DNA of 64,000 nucleotides from Thermopolyspora sp044507605 (GCA_044507605.1 JBIQJI010000023.1:1-64000), one strand, 5' to 3'; counted from the stretch's first letter, positions 14,692-24,063 are shown. Notes: generated by a model from the letters alone, not told the origin. Translations and numbers: made by a program.

Positions 14692-16689
14692 TCAGCCGGC
14701 GGTCAGCATGTCGTCGTATGCCGCGCGCACGGCCGCGGCGAGCGAGTCCGCCGCGGGCAGCACGCTCGGGTCGGTGGTGACTCCCAGGCAGAGCTCGCCG
14801 TTCCAGCCCAGCGCCCCCACCACCAGGGAGGTGCCGGGGGCGACCGGCAGGATGGGGTGGGCCGCCACGAGCGGCGCTCCCGCGAGGGTCAGGTCCTGGG
14901 CCGCGCCGGGCACGTTCGAGACGATCGCCTGGAAGAACCGGCCGCCGTACACCGCGCGGGCGAACCAGGCGTGCACGGGCGGGGGCAGCGCCTGGCCCAC
15001 CGCGCCCATCACGAACCTGGAGGCCAGGATCCTGATGCCCGACCGCAGCCGCGCCGCGTTCTCGATCGTGCGGGCGAGCCGCTCCGGCTCGGTGCCCGGG
15101 CCGAGCGGCAGGTCCATCATGACGGCGGCCGTCAGGTTCCCCGTCGGCGAGTCGCCGGGCTTGCGCACCATGAGCGGCACGGAGATCCGCAGCCGCTCGG
15201 GCACCTGCCGCAGCGGCCACCGACCGTCGAGCAGCGCCCGGCGCAGGCCCCCGGCCACGGCGGCCAGCAGCACGTCGCTCACCCGGGCGCCGTGCCGCTT
15301 GGCCAGTTCGCGGACCTCGTCGAAGGGGAACCGCACGGTGGCGAAGCTCCGCTCGCCGCCGCCCGCGGGCAGCCGGGGCTTCGCCAGGCCGTCGCCCGCG
15401 AGCGCGACCAGCCCGGCCACGGTGCCCGCCACCGCCTTCAGCCCCTTGGGACGGCGGTCCACGATGCCCTCGGGCTCGGGCAGGGCGGGTTCGAGCAGGT
15501 GCATCGCGTGGGTGATGGTGCCGATGCCGTCGGCGACGACATGGTGCATGATGAAGATCAACGCCGCCCTGCCGGGGGCCACGCCGGTCAGCAGGATCAG
15601 CCGCCACATCGGCCGGTCGCGGGGCAGCGTCTCGCTCTGCACGCGGGCGACCTCGGCGTGGACGCCCGCTTCACCGCCCGGCGTGCCGTCCGGCCCGGAG
15701 ACGTCCCTGACCTGGATGTGCCAGTCCCAGTCGATCGGCCCGCTGTCGACCCAGCGGTGCCGCCGCCACCGGCCGCCCTCCGACAGCCGCTGGCGGAACC
15801 TGGGCAGCCGGTCGAGCCTGCTCAGCACCAGCGCCACCAGCTTGTCGCGGGTGACCTCCTCGCGCTCGGTGTCGAGCAGCACGAGCCCGCCGACGTGCTG
15901 TGGCGCCTCGGGGGTCTCGACGGCCAGGAAGAACGCGTCGGCCGCCGGCACGACCGGGTCGGCCGTGGTGGCGCGGGGCAGCCGGACGAGACCGACGCAG
16001 GCCGCCGTGAGCAGCGCCCCCACGACCGCGTCGAGCAGGTAGTGGTTGGCCGTCGCCATGATCACGAACACGGTGACCGGCACGTGCAGGGCGCTCAGCC
16101 AGCGGATCGGCCGCGGCGCCGACGCGCGCACCAGCGAGACGCTCATCCACACCGCCCAGGCGACGTGCAGCGACGGCATCGCCGCCAGCTGGTTGGCGTG
16201 CTGCACCAGCGGCGAGCCCCACGACAGCCAGGTGCCGCCCAGCCGCACCGTGTCGATGAAGCCGTCGCCGGGCATGAGCCGCGGCGGCATGACGGGGAAC
16301 GCCGCGAAGCAGGTGATGCCGGCCAGGTTGATCAGGACGAACGACGTGCGGGCCTGCCGGTACGCCTCGGGCCGGCGTACGTACAGCCAGACCATCGTGA
16401 CGACCGCCCCGGCCAGGTAGGTGATCGCGTACTCGTAGTTGACGATGAACCGGAACACGCCCGTGCCGGCGAGCCAGTGGTTGAGCGCCTGCTCGACGTC
16501 GATGTGCAGGGCGCGCTCGAATTCCAGGATCCGGTTACCGTTGACGGCGGCCGCGTCGTGACCGGTCGCCCCGCCCGCCGTGACCAGGCCGTAGAGGGCG
16601 AAGACCGCAAGCCCGAGCGCGATTTCCCTGCGCAGGTCGGGACGTACGGGCGTATCCGAACTTGACAGAAGGGAAACACCGGCAGCCAC
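14692..16689 (-). CDS. PAP2 phosphatase - WS/DGAT acyltransferase fusion
   Basis: A bifunctional membrane protein of about 665 aa. The N-terminal part (1-235) has several hydrophobic helices and the PAP2-type motifs AMPSLHVAW (His175) and ATANHYLLDAVVG (His216), as in inositol phosphoceramide-synthase-like PAP2 proteins. The C-terminal part (about 245-665) is a wax ester synthase/diacylglycerol acyltransferase with the active-site motif HHVVADG at 382-388 and a PLMVRKPGDSPTGNL segment. A direct reading is phosphatidate to diacylglycerol to triacylglycerol in one chain. The start is unsure: GTG 16689 has AAGGGA 4 bp upstream, whereas ATG 16707 has no ribosome site. Confidence 0.88.
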   Translation of the reverse strand: MAAGVSLLSSSDTPVRPDLRREIALGLAVFALYGLVTAGGATGHDAAAVNGNRILEFERALHIDVEQALNHWLAGTGVFRFIVNYEYAITYLAGAVVTMVWLYVRRPEAYRQARTSFVLINLAGITCFAAFPVMPPRLMPGDGFIDTVRLGGTWLSWGSPLVQHANQLAAMPSLHVAWAVWMSVSLVRASAPRPIRWLSALHVPVTVFVIMATANHYLLDAVVGALLTAACVGLVRLPRATTADPVVPAADAFFLAVETPEAPQHVGGLVLLDTEREEVTRDKLVALVLSRLDRLPRFRQRLSEGGRWRRHRWVDSGPIDWDWHIQVRDVSGPDGTPGGEAGVHAEVARVQSETLPRDRPMWRLILLTGVAPGRAALIFIMHHVVADGIGTITHAMHLLEPALPEPEGIVDRRPKGLKAVAGTVAGLVALAGDGLAKPRLPAGGGERSFATVRFPFDEVRELAKRHGARVSDVLLAAVAGGLRRALLDGRWPLRQVPERLRISVPLMVRKPGDSPTGNLTAAVMMDLPLGPGTEPERLARTIENAARLRSGIRILASRFVMGAVGQALPPPVHAWFARAVYGGRFFQAIVSNVPGAAQDLTLAGAPLVAAHPILPVAPGTSLVVGALGWNGELCLGVTTDPSVLPAADSLAAAVRAAYDDMLTAG

Positions 16690-16776
16690 TGATCCCTTAT
16701 AACACATGCCGGGGCGAAGATAACGCCTGGTATTTCGCCGGGCGAGTCGCCCCAAGCAGGGAAGATGATCGGCCGA

Positions 16777-17556
16777 TCAAATGATCGGCGTGGGCGCCGC
16801 CGACCCTATGCGCAGGTCGATGCCGGGAATGCTGCGCATCTGCCGCCACCCCCAGCAGGCGCACACCGCCACGGTGACGACGGTGAGCAGGGTGCTGAAC
16901 ACGCCCCGCGACAACAGCCCGAGGTCGATGCCGCCGCCGATGAACCAGATGCTCATGCCGGCGTCGCACAGCCGGGACACCCCGAAAATGAGCGCCACCT
17001 GGGTGAACACGCGGCGCACCGCCCGTTTGTGGAAGAAGTGCGCGGGCAGCGACACGAAGTCGCGGGCGAGCCGCACCGTGATCGGCCGGCCGATCGCCGC
17101 GCTGCCGAGGAACAGGCCCGCCATGAGGATCGAACCGATCACCGGCTGCATCAGGAACGCCACCGCGCTGGACAGGACCAGCGCGACGAGTGCCCGGCCG
17201 CACAGCATCGCCGTGCACAGCAGCAGGGTGCCGGGCAGCGGATGCCCGAGCAGCCGCCGCGCGATCACCGTGAAGGCGCACCAGCCGATGACGGCCAGCA
17301 GCCCCGCACCGAGGCCCACGAAGTGCAAGATGACGTACAGCAGGGCGGTGGGTATCGCGACCGTCTCCAGGAACATCCGCGCCCCGCGCAACAGGTTGGG
17401 CTTGAGAGCGCCGAGATCGATCACGGCGCTCACCGTGCTCACGGCACTGCTGGTGGCATCGTTCGCCTCACGGCCTCGCACGCTCAATGCGTCCCCTCCG
17501 TCCCCGCCCCGCGTCGCGGCGCTCATGATGGCCGGACTGCCATTATCGCTGGTCAT
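16777..17556 (-). CDS. VC0807-type multi-pass membrane protein
   Basis: A 259-aa integral membrane protein of unknown function, resembling the VC0807 family. A hydrophilic N-terminus of about 45 residues (TRGGDGGDALSVRGREAND) is followed by about six hydrophobic segments (VAIPTALLYVILHFVGLGAGL, TVIARRLLGHPLPGTLLL, VALVLSSAVAFLMQPVIG). A basic loop VRLARDFVSLPAHFFHKRAVRRVF is typical of that family. The start is uncertain: ATG 17556 or ATG 17526, neither with a strong Shine-Dalgarno. It is separated from the upstream transporter gene by 182 bp and may have its own promoter. Confidence 0.7.
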   Translation of the reverse strand: MTSDNGSPAIMSAATRGGDGGDALSVRGREANDATSSAVSTVSAVIDLGALKPNLLRGARMFLETVAIPTALLYVILHFVGLGAGLLAVIGWCAFTVIARRLLGHPLPGTLLLCTAMLCGRALVALVLSSAVAFLMQPVIGSILMAGLFLGSAAIGRPITVRLARDFVSLPAHFFHKRAVRRVFTQVALIFGVSRLCDAGMSIWFIGGGIDLGLLSRGVFSTLLTVVTVAVCACWGWRQMRSIPGIDLRIGSAAPTPII

Positions 17557-17738
17557 CGGGTGTGCTCTGACCGTGCCGGCCTCGTCGGAGGCTTCCGCCT
17601 TGCCCAGGTGATGCCCGCTCGGCGCTGCTTCACGCCCGCCCTCAAGGGAAGATGTCACCGGATGGACCTCGCAAATATATGGCGCACATATGGCGTCGTG
17701 AGGGGCGGATCGGCTTGCGGCCGCCGCGCCCGGCCGGC

Positions 17739-18677
17739 TCAACGGTCGCCGTCGCGGCTCACCGACGGCGTGGTCTGGCCAGTATCGCCGATCTCGGCCC
17801 GAACTTCCGGTGAATGCGCGAGACCCACCGAGCCGAGGCACAGCAGCGCGCCCGCTCCGGTGAGCGCCGCCAGGGCGCCCGGGGAGGTCGGCGGCACGGT
17901 GTTCAGGGCGAGCATGCCGATGATGTAGCTGGCGAGCGGGTTCGTGATCGTCATGGCCGCGACCGCGCCGGGCAGCGTGCCGGCGCCGAAGGCGCCCTGT
18001 TCGAGCAGCAGGCCGCACAGGGTCGACAGGGCCAGGCAGTAGCCCGGCCAGTCGGCGGCGGTGGCGGCTGCGCCGGACTGCACCAGATCCTGCAGGGTGA
18101 GCTTGATCAGTACAGCCGTCATGGCGAAGCACAGGCCGGCGCAGACCGCCAGCAGGGTCCCCCGCACCGCCGGGCTGTAGCGGCCGGCGACCGACACCAG
18201 CATCGCGATCAGCACCGCGGCCGACAGGCCGGCCAGGATCACCCGGGGCCGGTTGGGCACGTCGGCGGCGGGCGCGATGCCCTTGACGACCAGGAAGATC
18301 ACCAATCCGGCGCAGATGGCCCAGGCCGACGCCCAGTCGCGCGTGGTGGGCCACTGGCGGCGGCGGCTGGAGGCCAGGGGCAGCGCGAACAGCAGCTGGG
18401 CCACCAGCAGCGGCTGCACCAGGGCGACCGAGCCGAAATGCAGGGCGATGGCCTGCGACATGAACCCGGTCAGGTTGGTGCCCCACCCCATCAGCCAGAG
18501 CCGGTTGCGGATCAGCCGGCGGACCAGCCGGACGATCGCCACGAGGATGGACGACCCGCTGGGATGACCCTGGCGGCCGTGGTGCACCGTGCCGGCTTCG
18601 GCGCGGGCGGCGTGCTGCTGCATCGACGCCGAGAGCGCGAAGAGCAGGGCGGCCAGCAAACCGAATGCCACTGCCAA
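17739..18677 (-). CDS. DMT-family (EamA-like) membrane transporter
   Basis: A 312-aa protein with about nine or ten membrane helices and the internal repeat of drug/metabolite transporters. Seen in order: MAVAFGLLAALLFALSASMQQ, an arginine-rich loop, GFMSQAIALHFGSVALVQPLL, a second half beginning RPRVILAGLSAAVLIAML, and AMTITNPLASYIIGMLALN near the end. The start is probably TTG 18677, with AGGG about 8 bp upstream; GTG 18671 is an alternative. It lies 9 bp after the SDR gene, so both form an operon. The transported compound is unknown. Confidence 0.82.
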   Translation of the reverse strand: MAVAFGLLAALLFALSASMQQHAARAEAGTVHHGRQGHPSGSSILVAIVRLVRRLIRNRLWLMGWGTNLTGFMSQAIALHFGSVALVQPLLVAQLLFALPLASSRRRQWPTTRDWASAWAICAGLVIFLVVKGIAPAADVPNRPRVILAGLSAAVLIAMLVSVAGRYSPAVRGTLLAVCAGLCFAMTAVLIKLTLQDLVQSGAAATAADWPGYCLALSTLCGLLLEQGAFGAGTLPGAVAAMTITNPLASYIIGMLALNTVPPTSPGALAALTGAGALLCLGSVGLAHSPEVRAEIGDTGQTTPSVSRDGDR

Positions 18678-18686
18678 AGCGTCGCC

Positions 18687-19484
18687 CTACGTTTCTCTTG
18701 TGTCCGGTCTGGTGACCGCCTCGGCGGTGCTCACTCCGAAACGCCCCGCCAGCCACCGATATGCCCCGGGCGTGACGCCTCGTACCGCCACGGGCAGCCG
18801 CAGCCACGCCGGCGCGTACGTCTCCGCCCTGTCGGCCGCCATGGCCCGCACCAGGGCGCGGGCGACACGGGCCGGCGGCAGCGGCCGCGGGCTGCGCCGG
18901 TCGTAGGGGCGGCCGCGCCGGTCGAAGAACGGCGTGTCGACGACGCCGGGCACCAGCACCCCCACCGTGACCCCGCTGCCGCGCAGCTCCAGCCGCAGGC
19001 TCTCGGCGAACGTGTCGAGGCCGGCCTTGGTCGCGGCGTACACCGCCTCCTCGGCGACCCCGAGCCGGCCGGCGATGGACGTGACGAACGTCACGTTGCC
19101 GCGGCCCTCCCGGCGCATCTCCGGCAGCAGCAGCCGGGTGAGCGTGATGGGGGCGGTGAGGTTGACCGCGATCATCCGGGCGATGCCCTGCTCGGACATC
19201 TCGCCGAACGGCCCGGCGTGGCCCACGCCCGCGTTGTTGACGAGCACGTCGATCCGCCCCCGCACCTCGAGAGCGGCGGCGGCCAGCCGCCCGGCCCCGC
19301 CCTCGTGCGCCAGGTCACCGGGGAGCGCGACCCCGCCGGTGGTTTCGGCGAGCGCGGACAGGCGGGCGGTGTCGCGGCCGTGGACGAGGACCTGGGCGCC
19401 GGCTCCGGCGAGCTGGCGGGCGATCTCCCAGCCGATGCCGGAGGACGCTCCGGTGACCAAAGCGACCGAACCACGCAACCGCAT
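18687..19484 (-). CDS. short-chain dehydrogenase/reductase
   Basis: Classical SDR of 265 aa using NAD(P)(H). Cofactor motif TGASSGIG is near residue 12, NNAG in the middle (DVLVNNAGVGHAG), and the catalytic pair YAATK (Y-x-x-x-K) with the upstream Ser in FVTSIAG. LVPGVVDTPFFDRRGRPYD after the active site forms the substrate loop. The start ATG 19484 follows AGGAG at 6 bp; a start at 19502 is less likely. It is co-transcribed with the DMT transporter downstream, so reduction and export of one compound is possible. The substrate cannot be inferred. Confidence 0.9.
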   Translation of the reverse strand: MRLRGSVALVTGASSGIGWEIARQLAGAGAQVLVHGRDTARLSALAETTGGVALPGDLAHEGGAGRLAAAALEVRGRIDVLVNNAGVGHAGPFGEMSEQGIARMIAVNLTAPITLTRLLLPEMRREGRGNVTFVTSIAGRLGVAEEAVYAATKAGLDTFAESLRLELRGSGVTVGVLVPGVVDTPFFDRRGRPYDRRSPRPLPPARVARALVRAMAADRAETYAPAWLRLPVAVRGVTPGAYRWLAGRFGVSTAEAVTRPDTRET

Positions 19485-19654
19485 CGTCAGCTCCTGCCTC
19501 ATGCGTATTCAGAGCGCACCGCGGGCATGCCGCACCCGCCGCCGAGACGATCCCTATCATCGGCCCATCGCCTTGATCAATGACCACGGGATGACACACA
19601 TCGGCGACGGAATGTTCGGTGGTGCGCCGGCAGGCCGGCCGATGGCCGCTCTCG

Positions 19655-19906
19655 CTAGGCCCCGAGATCGCGTACGACGTTGTCGAGCCGACCGGCCACC
19701 AGGTCGAGCTCCTGGTCGGTGACGGGCACGTCCGTACCGGTCAGGTGCTCCAGATCCTTGCGCCGCGCGATCACCAGGCCCTGCCGCTCCTCGCCGACCT
19801 CGGCCCCGGGCAGCACCCGGCAGTCGCCGCGGACGAACACCAGCATGGCGTCGGGGTCCGGTGCCTCCAGCAGCCGCCGTACGCACTCGCGATCGATCAG
19901 GTCCAT
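19655..19906 (-). CDS. small protein of unknown function
   Basis: An 83-aa acidic protein not recognised beyond being plausible. It starts MDLIDRECVRRLLEAPDPDAML and has a compact mixed alpha/beta look (LVFVRGDCRVLPGAEV, GLVIARRKDLEHLTG). GGAG lies 7 bp before the ATG. It is divergent from the FAD/Fe-S dehydrogenase gene, sharing a 62-bp gap, and may be expressed with neither neighbour. Two cysteines (residues 8 and 31) stand out but no motif is formed. Confidence 0.6.
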   Translation of the reverse strand: MDLIDRECVRRLLEAPDPDAMLVFVRGDCRVLPGAEVGEERQGLVIARRKDLEHLTGTDVPVTDQELDLVAGRLDNVVRDLGA

Positions 19907-19968
19907 GGCGTGCTCCGCTCTGTCGCGCCATTTCCGTCCCGCTCCTCGTACCCATAAGGGCGGCCTCG

Positions 19969-22900
19969 ATGGGCAGTGTCCGAGACATGGCAGCACAACA
20001 ACGGCACGTCACCGACATCGAGCGGACCACTCCCACCGGCATCCGGCCGCGGCGGCCGACCGGCGGCGCCGGAGTCGATCCGGGGCTGCGCCGGGCGCTG
20101 CGCGAGCGGGTGGACGGCGAGGTCCGGTTCGACCCCGGCAGCCGGGCGGCGTACTCCACCGACGCGTCCAACTACCGCCAGATCCCCATCGGAGTGGTGG
20201 TGCCCCGTGACGTCGACGCCGCCGTCGAGGCCATCGCCGTGTGCCGGGAGCACGACGTGCCGATCGTGTCGCGGGGAGGCGGCACCGGCCTCGCCGGGCA
20301 GAGCTGCAACGCCGCGGTCGTGCTGGACTGGACGAAGTACTGCGACAGGGTGGTGAGCGTCGACCCCGATCGGCGCATCGCCGTGGTGGAGCCCGGCATC
20401 GTGCTGGACAGGCTGAACGCCCGCACGCGCGAGCACGGTCTCGTCTTCGGTCCCAAGCCGGCCACCCACGGCCACTGCTCCCTCGGCGGCATGATCGGCA
20501 ACAACTCGTGCGGCTCGACGGCGCAGGCGTACGGCAAGACCGTCGACAACGTCCGGCGGCTGGAGGTCGTGACCTACGACGGCACCCGCTTCTGGGCCGG
20601 CCCCACCAACGACGCCGAATTCGAGCGCATCCTGGCCGGCGGGGGCCGCCAGGCCGATATCTACCGGCGGCTGCGCGACCTGCGCGACCGGTACGCCGGC
20701 CTGATCCGGGCCCGGTTCCCGCGCATCCCGCGCCGGGTGTCGGGCTACAACCTCGACGCGCTGCTCCCCGAGAACGGCTGCAACGTGGCCCGCGCCCTCG
20801 TCGGCTCGGAGTCCACGCTGGTCACGGTGCTGCGGGCCGAGCTCGACCTGGTCACCGATCCGCCCGCGCGCACCCTCGTGGTGCTCGGCTACCCGACGAT
20901 CTTCGACGCCGCCGACGCCGTTCCGAAGATCAACGAACATGGTCCGCTCGCGGTGGAGGCGCTGGACCGGCATCTGGTCACGTTCGAGCACACCAAGCAC
21001 CTCAACCCCGAAGCGGCCGAGCTGCTGCCCGCCGGCGCCGGCTGGCTCATGGTGCAGTTCGCCGGCGACACCACCGGGGAGTCCGACGCCCGGGCCCGCC
21101 GGCTCGTCGACGACCTCGAACGCACCCCGCACGCCCCCTCGGTCCGCTTCCTCGACGACCCCGCCCGCGAGGACGAGCTGTGGCGGGTGCGCGAGGCCGG
21201 CCTCGGCGCCACCGCGTACGTGCCCGGCAGGCCCGACACCTGGCCGGGGTGGGAGGACTCGGCGGTCGCGCCCGACCTGCTCGGCGGCTACCTGCGCGAC
21301 CTGCACATGCTGATGGAGGAGTACGGCTACGCCGGCACCGCCTCGCTCTACGGGCATTTCGGGCATGGCTGCGTGCACACCCGCATCCCGTTCGACCTGG
21401 TGACCGCGCCCGGTGTGCGGAACTTCCGCGCCTTCGTGGAACGCGCCGCCGACCTGATCTCCCGGTACGACGGCTCGCTGTCCGGCGAGCACGGCGACGG
21501 CCAGGGCCGGGCCGAGCTGTGGCCGCGCATGTTCGGCGACGACCTGATGCCGGCCTTCGGCGAGATCAAGCAGATCTTCGACCCGGGCGACCGGATGAAC
21601 CCCGGCAAACTGGTCGGGCCGGGCGGGCTGCCGCCGTACCGGCTGGACGAGAATCTGCGGCTCGGCCCCGGCTACGAGCCCGAGGACCCGCCGGCGCACT
21701 TCGGCTTCCCGCACGACCACGGGTCGTTCGCGCGGGCCGCGCTGCGCTGCGTGGGCGTCGGCGACTGCAGGCAGGACGAGGGCGGGGTGATGTGCCCGAG
21801 CTACCGGGTGACCCGCGAGGAGGAGCACTCGACCCGGGGCCGCGCGCGGCTGCTGTTCGAGATGCTGAACGGCGAGGTGGTGCACCGCCGCTCGCCGGAG
21901 GTGCACGACGCCCTCGACCTGTGCCTGGCCTGCAAGGGCTGCAAGAGCGACTGCCCGGTGAACGTCGACATGGCCACCTACAAGGCCGAGTTCCTGGCCG
22001 GCTACTACAAGGGCCGGCCGCGGCCGCTGTCGCACTACTCCATGGGCTGGCTGCCCGCCATCGCCCACGTGGCGGCGCTCGCGCCGGGCGTGGCCAACGC
22101 GCTGCTGCGGGTGCCCGGCGCCAAGCGGCTCGGCGGCCTCACCTCCGAACGCCCCGCGCCGGCGTTCGCCCCGGCCCGCTTCTCGGCGGCGTTCGCCCGG
22201 CACGGCACCCGCGGCACGACCGGCGGCGGCGAGCGGCAGGTGGTGCTGTGGCCCGACACGTTCACCGACAACTTCCACCCGGCGATCGCCGTGGCCGCCC
22301 TGCGCGTGCTGCGCGCCGCCGGCCACACCGTACGGCTCCCCGGCCGGGCCGCCTGCTGCGGCCTCACCTGGATCTCCACCGGGCAGCTCGGCACGGCGAG
22401 GCGAGTCGTGGAGCGGACCCTGCGGGTGTTGCGCCCGGCGCTGCGCGAAGGGCTGCCGATCGTGGTGCTGGAGCCATCGTGCGCGGCGGTGTTCCGCTCC
22501 GACATTCCCGACCTGCTCCCCCACGACCCGGACGCCGGCCGGCTGCGCGACCTGACCGTCACCCTCGCCGAGCTGCTCGGCCGCGACGGGTGGGAGCCGC
22601 CCCGGCTGGAGCGGCCGGTGCTCGCCCAGCCGCACTGCCACCAGCACGCCGTTCTCAGGTACGACGCCGACGCCGCGCTGCTGCGCCGCGCCGGGGCCGA
22701 CCTCACCGTGCTCGACGCCGGCTGCTGCGGCCTCGCCGGCAACTTCGGTTTCGAGCGGGGCCACTTCGCCGTCTCGATGGCCTGCGCCGAGGAAGGGCTG
22801 CTGCCCGCCATCAGGGCGGCCTCGCCCGGCACGCTGATCGTGGCCGACGGTTTCAGCTGCCGTACGCAGATCGAGCAGGCGGGCGTCGGCCGCCAGGCCA

Positions 22901-23061
22901 TGCACCTGGCCGAGGCCCTGGCCCTGGCCCTCGGCGACGCCCTCCCCGCCGAGTACCCCGAGTCGGCCCTGAAGCGCCCCACCGGGCCCCGCACCGCCAC
23001 GGTGCCGCCTCTCGGCGAGCTCCGCGCCGAGGCGATCGCCGCGGGTCTGCCGCGCCGCTGA
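19969..23061 (+). CDS. FAD-binding and Fe-S 2-hydroxyacid dehydrogenase (GlcD-GlcF fusion type)
   Basis: A large oxidoreductase of about 1030 aa that combines a flavin dehydrogenase and an electron-transfer module. The PCMH FAD domain has VSRGGGTGLAGQS near 101 and GGMIGNNSCG near 180. An FAD-linked oxidase C-terminal domain follows, with SLYGHFGHGCVHTRI and GEHGDGQGRAELWPRMFG. Two Fe4S4 clusters lie near 594 (CVGVGDCRQDEGGVMCPSYR) and 652 (CLACKGCKSDCP). Two cysteine-rich CCG repeats are near 795 and 922. D-lactate or glycolate is the usual substrate; membrane quinone is the likely acceptor. The start is ATG 19969 (AAGGGCGG upstream) or ATG 19987. Confidence 0.9.
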   Translation: MGSVRDMAAQQRHVTDIERTTPTGIRPRRPTGGAGVDPGLRRALRERVDGEVRFDPGSRAAYSTDASNYRQIPIGVVVPRDVDAAVEAIAVCREHDVPIVSRGGGTGLAGQSCNAAVVLDWTKYCDRVVSVDPDRRIAVVEPGIVLDRLNARTREHGLVFGPKPATHGHCSLGGMIGNNSCGSTAQAYGKTVDNVRRLEVVTYDGTRFWAGPTNDAEFERILAGGGRQADIYRRLRDLRDRYAGLIRARFPRIPRRVSGYNLDALLPENGCNVARALVGSESTLVTVLRAELDLVTDPPARTLVVLGYPTIFDAADAVPKINEHGPLAVEALDRHLVTFEHTKHLNPEAAELLPAGAGWLMVQFAGDTTGESDARARRLVDDLERTPHAPSVRFLDDPAREDELWRVREAGLGATAYVPGRPDTWPGWEDSAVAPDLLGGYLRDLHMLMEEYGYAGTASLYGHFGHGCVHTRIPFDLVTAPGVRNFRAFVERAADLISRYDGSLSGEHGDGQGRAELWPRMFGDDLMPAFGEIKQIFDPGDRMNPGKLVGPGGLPPYRLDENLRLGPGYEPEDPPAHFGFPHDHGSFARAALRCVGVGDCRQDEGGVMCPSYRVTREEEHSTRGRARLLFEMLNGEVVHRRSPEVHDALDLCLACKGCKSDCPVNVDMATYKAEFLAGYYKGRPRPLSHYSMGWLPAIAHVAALAPGVANALLRVPGAKRLGGLTSERPAPAFAPARFSAAFARHGTRGTTGGGERQVVLWPDTFTDNFHPAIAVAALRVLRAAGHTVRLPGRAACCGLTWISTGQLGTARRVVERTLRVLRPALREGLPIVVLEPSCAAVFRSDIPDLLPHDPDAGRLRDLTVTLAELLGRDGWEPPRLERPVLAQPHCHQHAVLRYDADAALLRRAGADLTVLDAGCCGLAGNFGFERGHFAVSMACAEEGLLPAIRAASPGTLIVADGFSCRTQIEQAGVGRQAMHLAEALALALGDALPAEYPESALKRPTGPRTATVPPLGELRAEAIAAGLPRR

Positions 23062-23206
23062 GCCGACCGCCACTGAGCCGACGCGGTGCGGTGCCGCCGA
23101 CACGCCTGGTCACCGCTGCGGGCGACGTGCCGCCGGGCCACGTGATATCACTGTGGGCAATCCCTCACGAACGCTACGCAGCCGTCTTGATCGTTGGGAT
23201 CCTCAC

Positions 23207-23596
23207 ATGCGCCGTTGCCTGCTGACCGTCGCCCTGACCGCCACCGTCGCCGCACCCGCCGCGCTCGCCGCCGCGCCGGCCTGGGCCGGCTCCGACACCC
23301 GGCTCACCTTCACCAAGACCAACGGCATCAGCGCCGGGGCGGGCGGCCACCAGGTGCACCTGACCTGCTTCCCGACCGGTGGCGATCACCCGCATGCGCA
23401 GGCGGCCTGCGACGCCATCGACGCGATCGACGGCCGGCTGTTCCTCATCACGGGCAGCGCCCACTGCCCCGGCACCTTCCGCCCGGTCACCGTCGTGGCC
23501 CGCGGCACCTGGCGCGGCCGTGACGTCTACTACCGCCAGACCTTCCCCAACCACTGCTTCCTCGACAGCCTGAAGACCCCGGTCTACGACTTCTGA
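23207..23596 (+). CDS. SSI-family secreted protease inhibitor
   Basis: A 129-aa secreted protein of the Streptomyces subtilisin inhibitor family. The signal peptide is MRRC then a hydrophobic stretch, with cleavage probably after APAWA (residue 27). Four mature cysteines (54, 68, 87, 117) match the two SSI disulfides. LTCFPTGGDHPHAQAACDAI and the C-terminal YRQTFPNHCFL are family hallmarks. In the reactive loop, CPGTFRPV aligns with CPMVYDPV of SSI, placing Gly89 at P1. Glycine is unusual there and would not favour subtilisin or trypsin. Transglutaminase or another protease may be the target, or the protein may no longer inhibit. Confidence 0.87.
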   Translation: MRRCLLTVALTATVAAPAALAAAPAWAGSDTRLTFTKTNGISAGAGGHQVHLTCFPTGGDHPHAQAACDAIDAIDGRLFLITGSAHCPGTFRPVTVVARGTWRGRDVYYRQTFPNHCFLDSLKTPVYDF

Positions 23597-23778
23597 CGCC
23601 GGCGGTCCTGACTCGGGCGGCGCGAGCCGCCCGTTGCCCCGAGCGGCCGATCACCGCCGTGAGCGCGGCACCTTGACACCTGGTCATGGGAGCATGTTGG
23701 CCCTCGGGTCGGACGCGGCGTGAGAGAATATTTGCGCACTTCGCGGGTGGGTGACCACCATGAGCAGGAGGTCCGCAA

Positions 23779-24021
23779 ATGACGGAAGCCGGGGCAGAAT
23801 CCGAGGTCGGGCAGGACTCCGAGGCGGAGAACGAGGCCGTGGCGGCGCCGCGGGAGGCGCCCGAGGACGAGATGAAGCGCAAGTTCCGTGAGGCCCTCGC
23901 CCGCAAGAAGCAGGCGCAGGCCGACGCCGGTGCCGGGGGCGGCGGCCGCTCGTCGTCCAAGGTCCGTGGCACGCACGGCCCTGTTGCGGGGCGGCGCTCC
24001 TTCCGCCGCAAGAGCGGCTGA
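23779..24021 (+). CDS. DUF5302 protein
   Basis: An 80-aa charged, probably disordered protein. An acidic N-terminal half (EAENEAVAAPREAPEDEMK) leads to a lysine/arginine helix (RKFREALARKKQAQADAG) and a C-terminal tail GPVAGRRSFRRKSG. This layout is the actinobacterial DUF5302 family. AGGAGG 7 bp before the ATG is a strong ribosome site. The function is unknown; the basic tail suggests nucleic-acid or phosphate contacts. It stands alone and is followed by a strong terminator shared with the convergent gene. Confidence 0.85.
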   Translation: MTEAGAESEVGQDSEAENEAVAAPREAPEDEMKRKFREALARKKQAQADAGAGGGGRSSSKVRGTHGPVAGRRSFRRKSG

Positions 24022-24034
24022 TCCCCTACCGGCT

Positions 24035-24059
24035 CCCGCCCCCGCGACGCGGGGGCGGG
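24035..24059. terminator. GC-rich bidirectional terminator hairpin
   Basis: CCCGCCCCCGC and GCGGGGGCGGG pair exactly over 11 bp with a GAC loop. It lies between the DUF5302 gene (+) and the convergent hypothetical gene (-), starting 13 bp after the first stop. No U-run, as is common in actinobacteria. Confidence 0.75.
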
Positions 24060-24063
24060 CCTG

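Noticed and set aside
14659..16665. 668-codon plus-strand frame opposite the PAP2-WS/DGAT gene
   Set aside because: Arg/His/Gln-rich, no motifs; the minus strand has both active sites.
19897..23103. 1068-codon minus-strand frame opposite the dehydrogenase gene
   Set aside because: Its protein is His/Arg/Gly-rich without motifs, while the plus strand encodes FAD and Fe-S domains.
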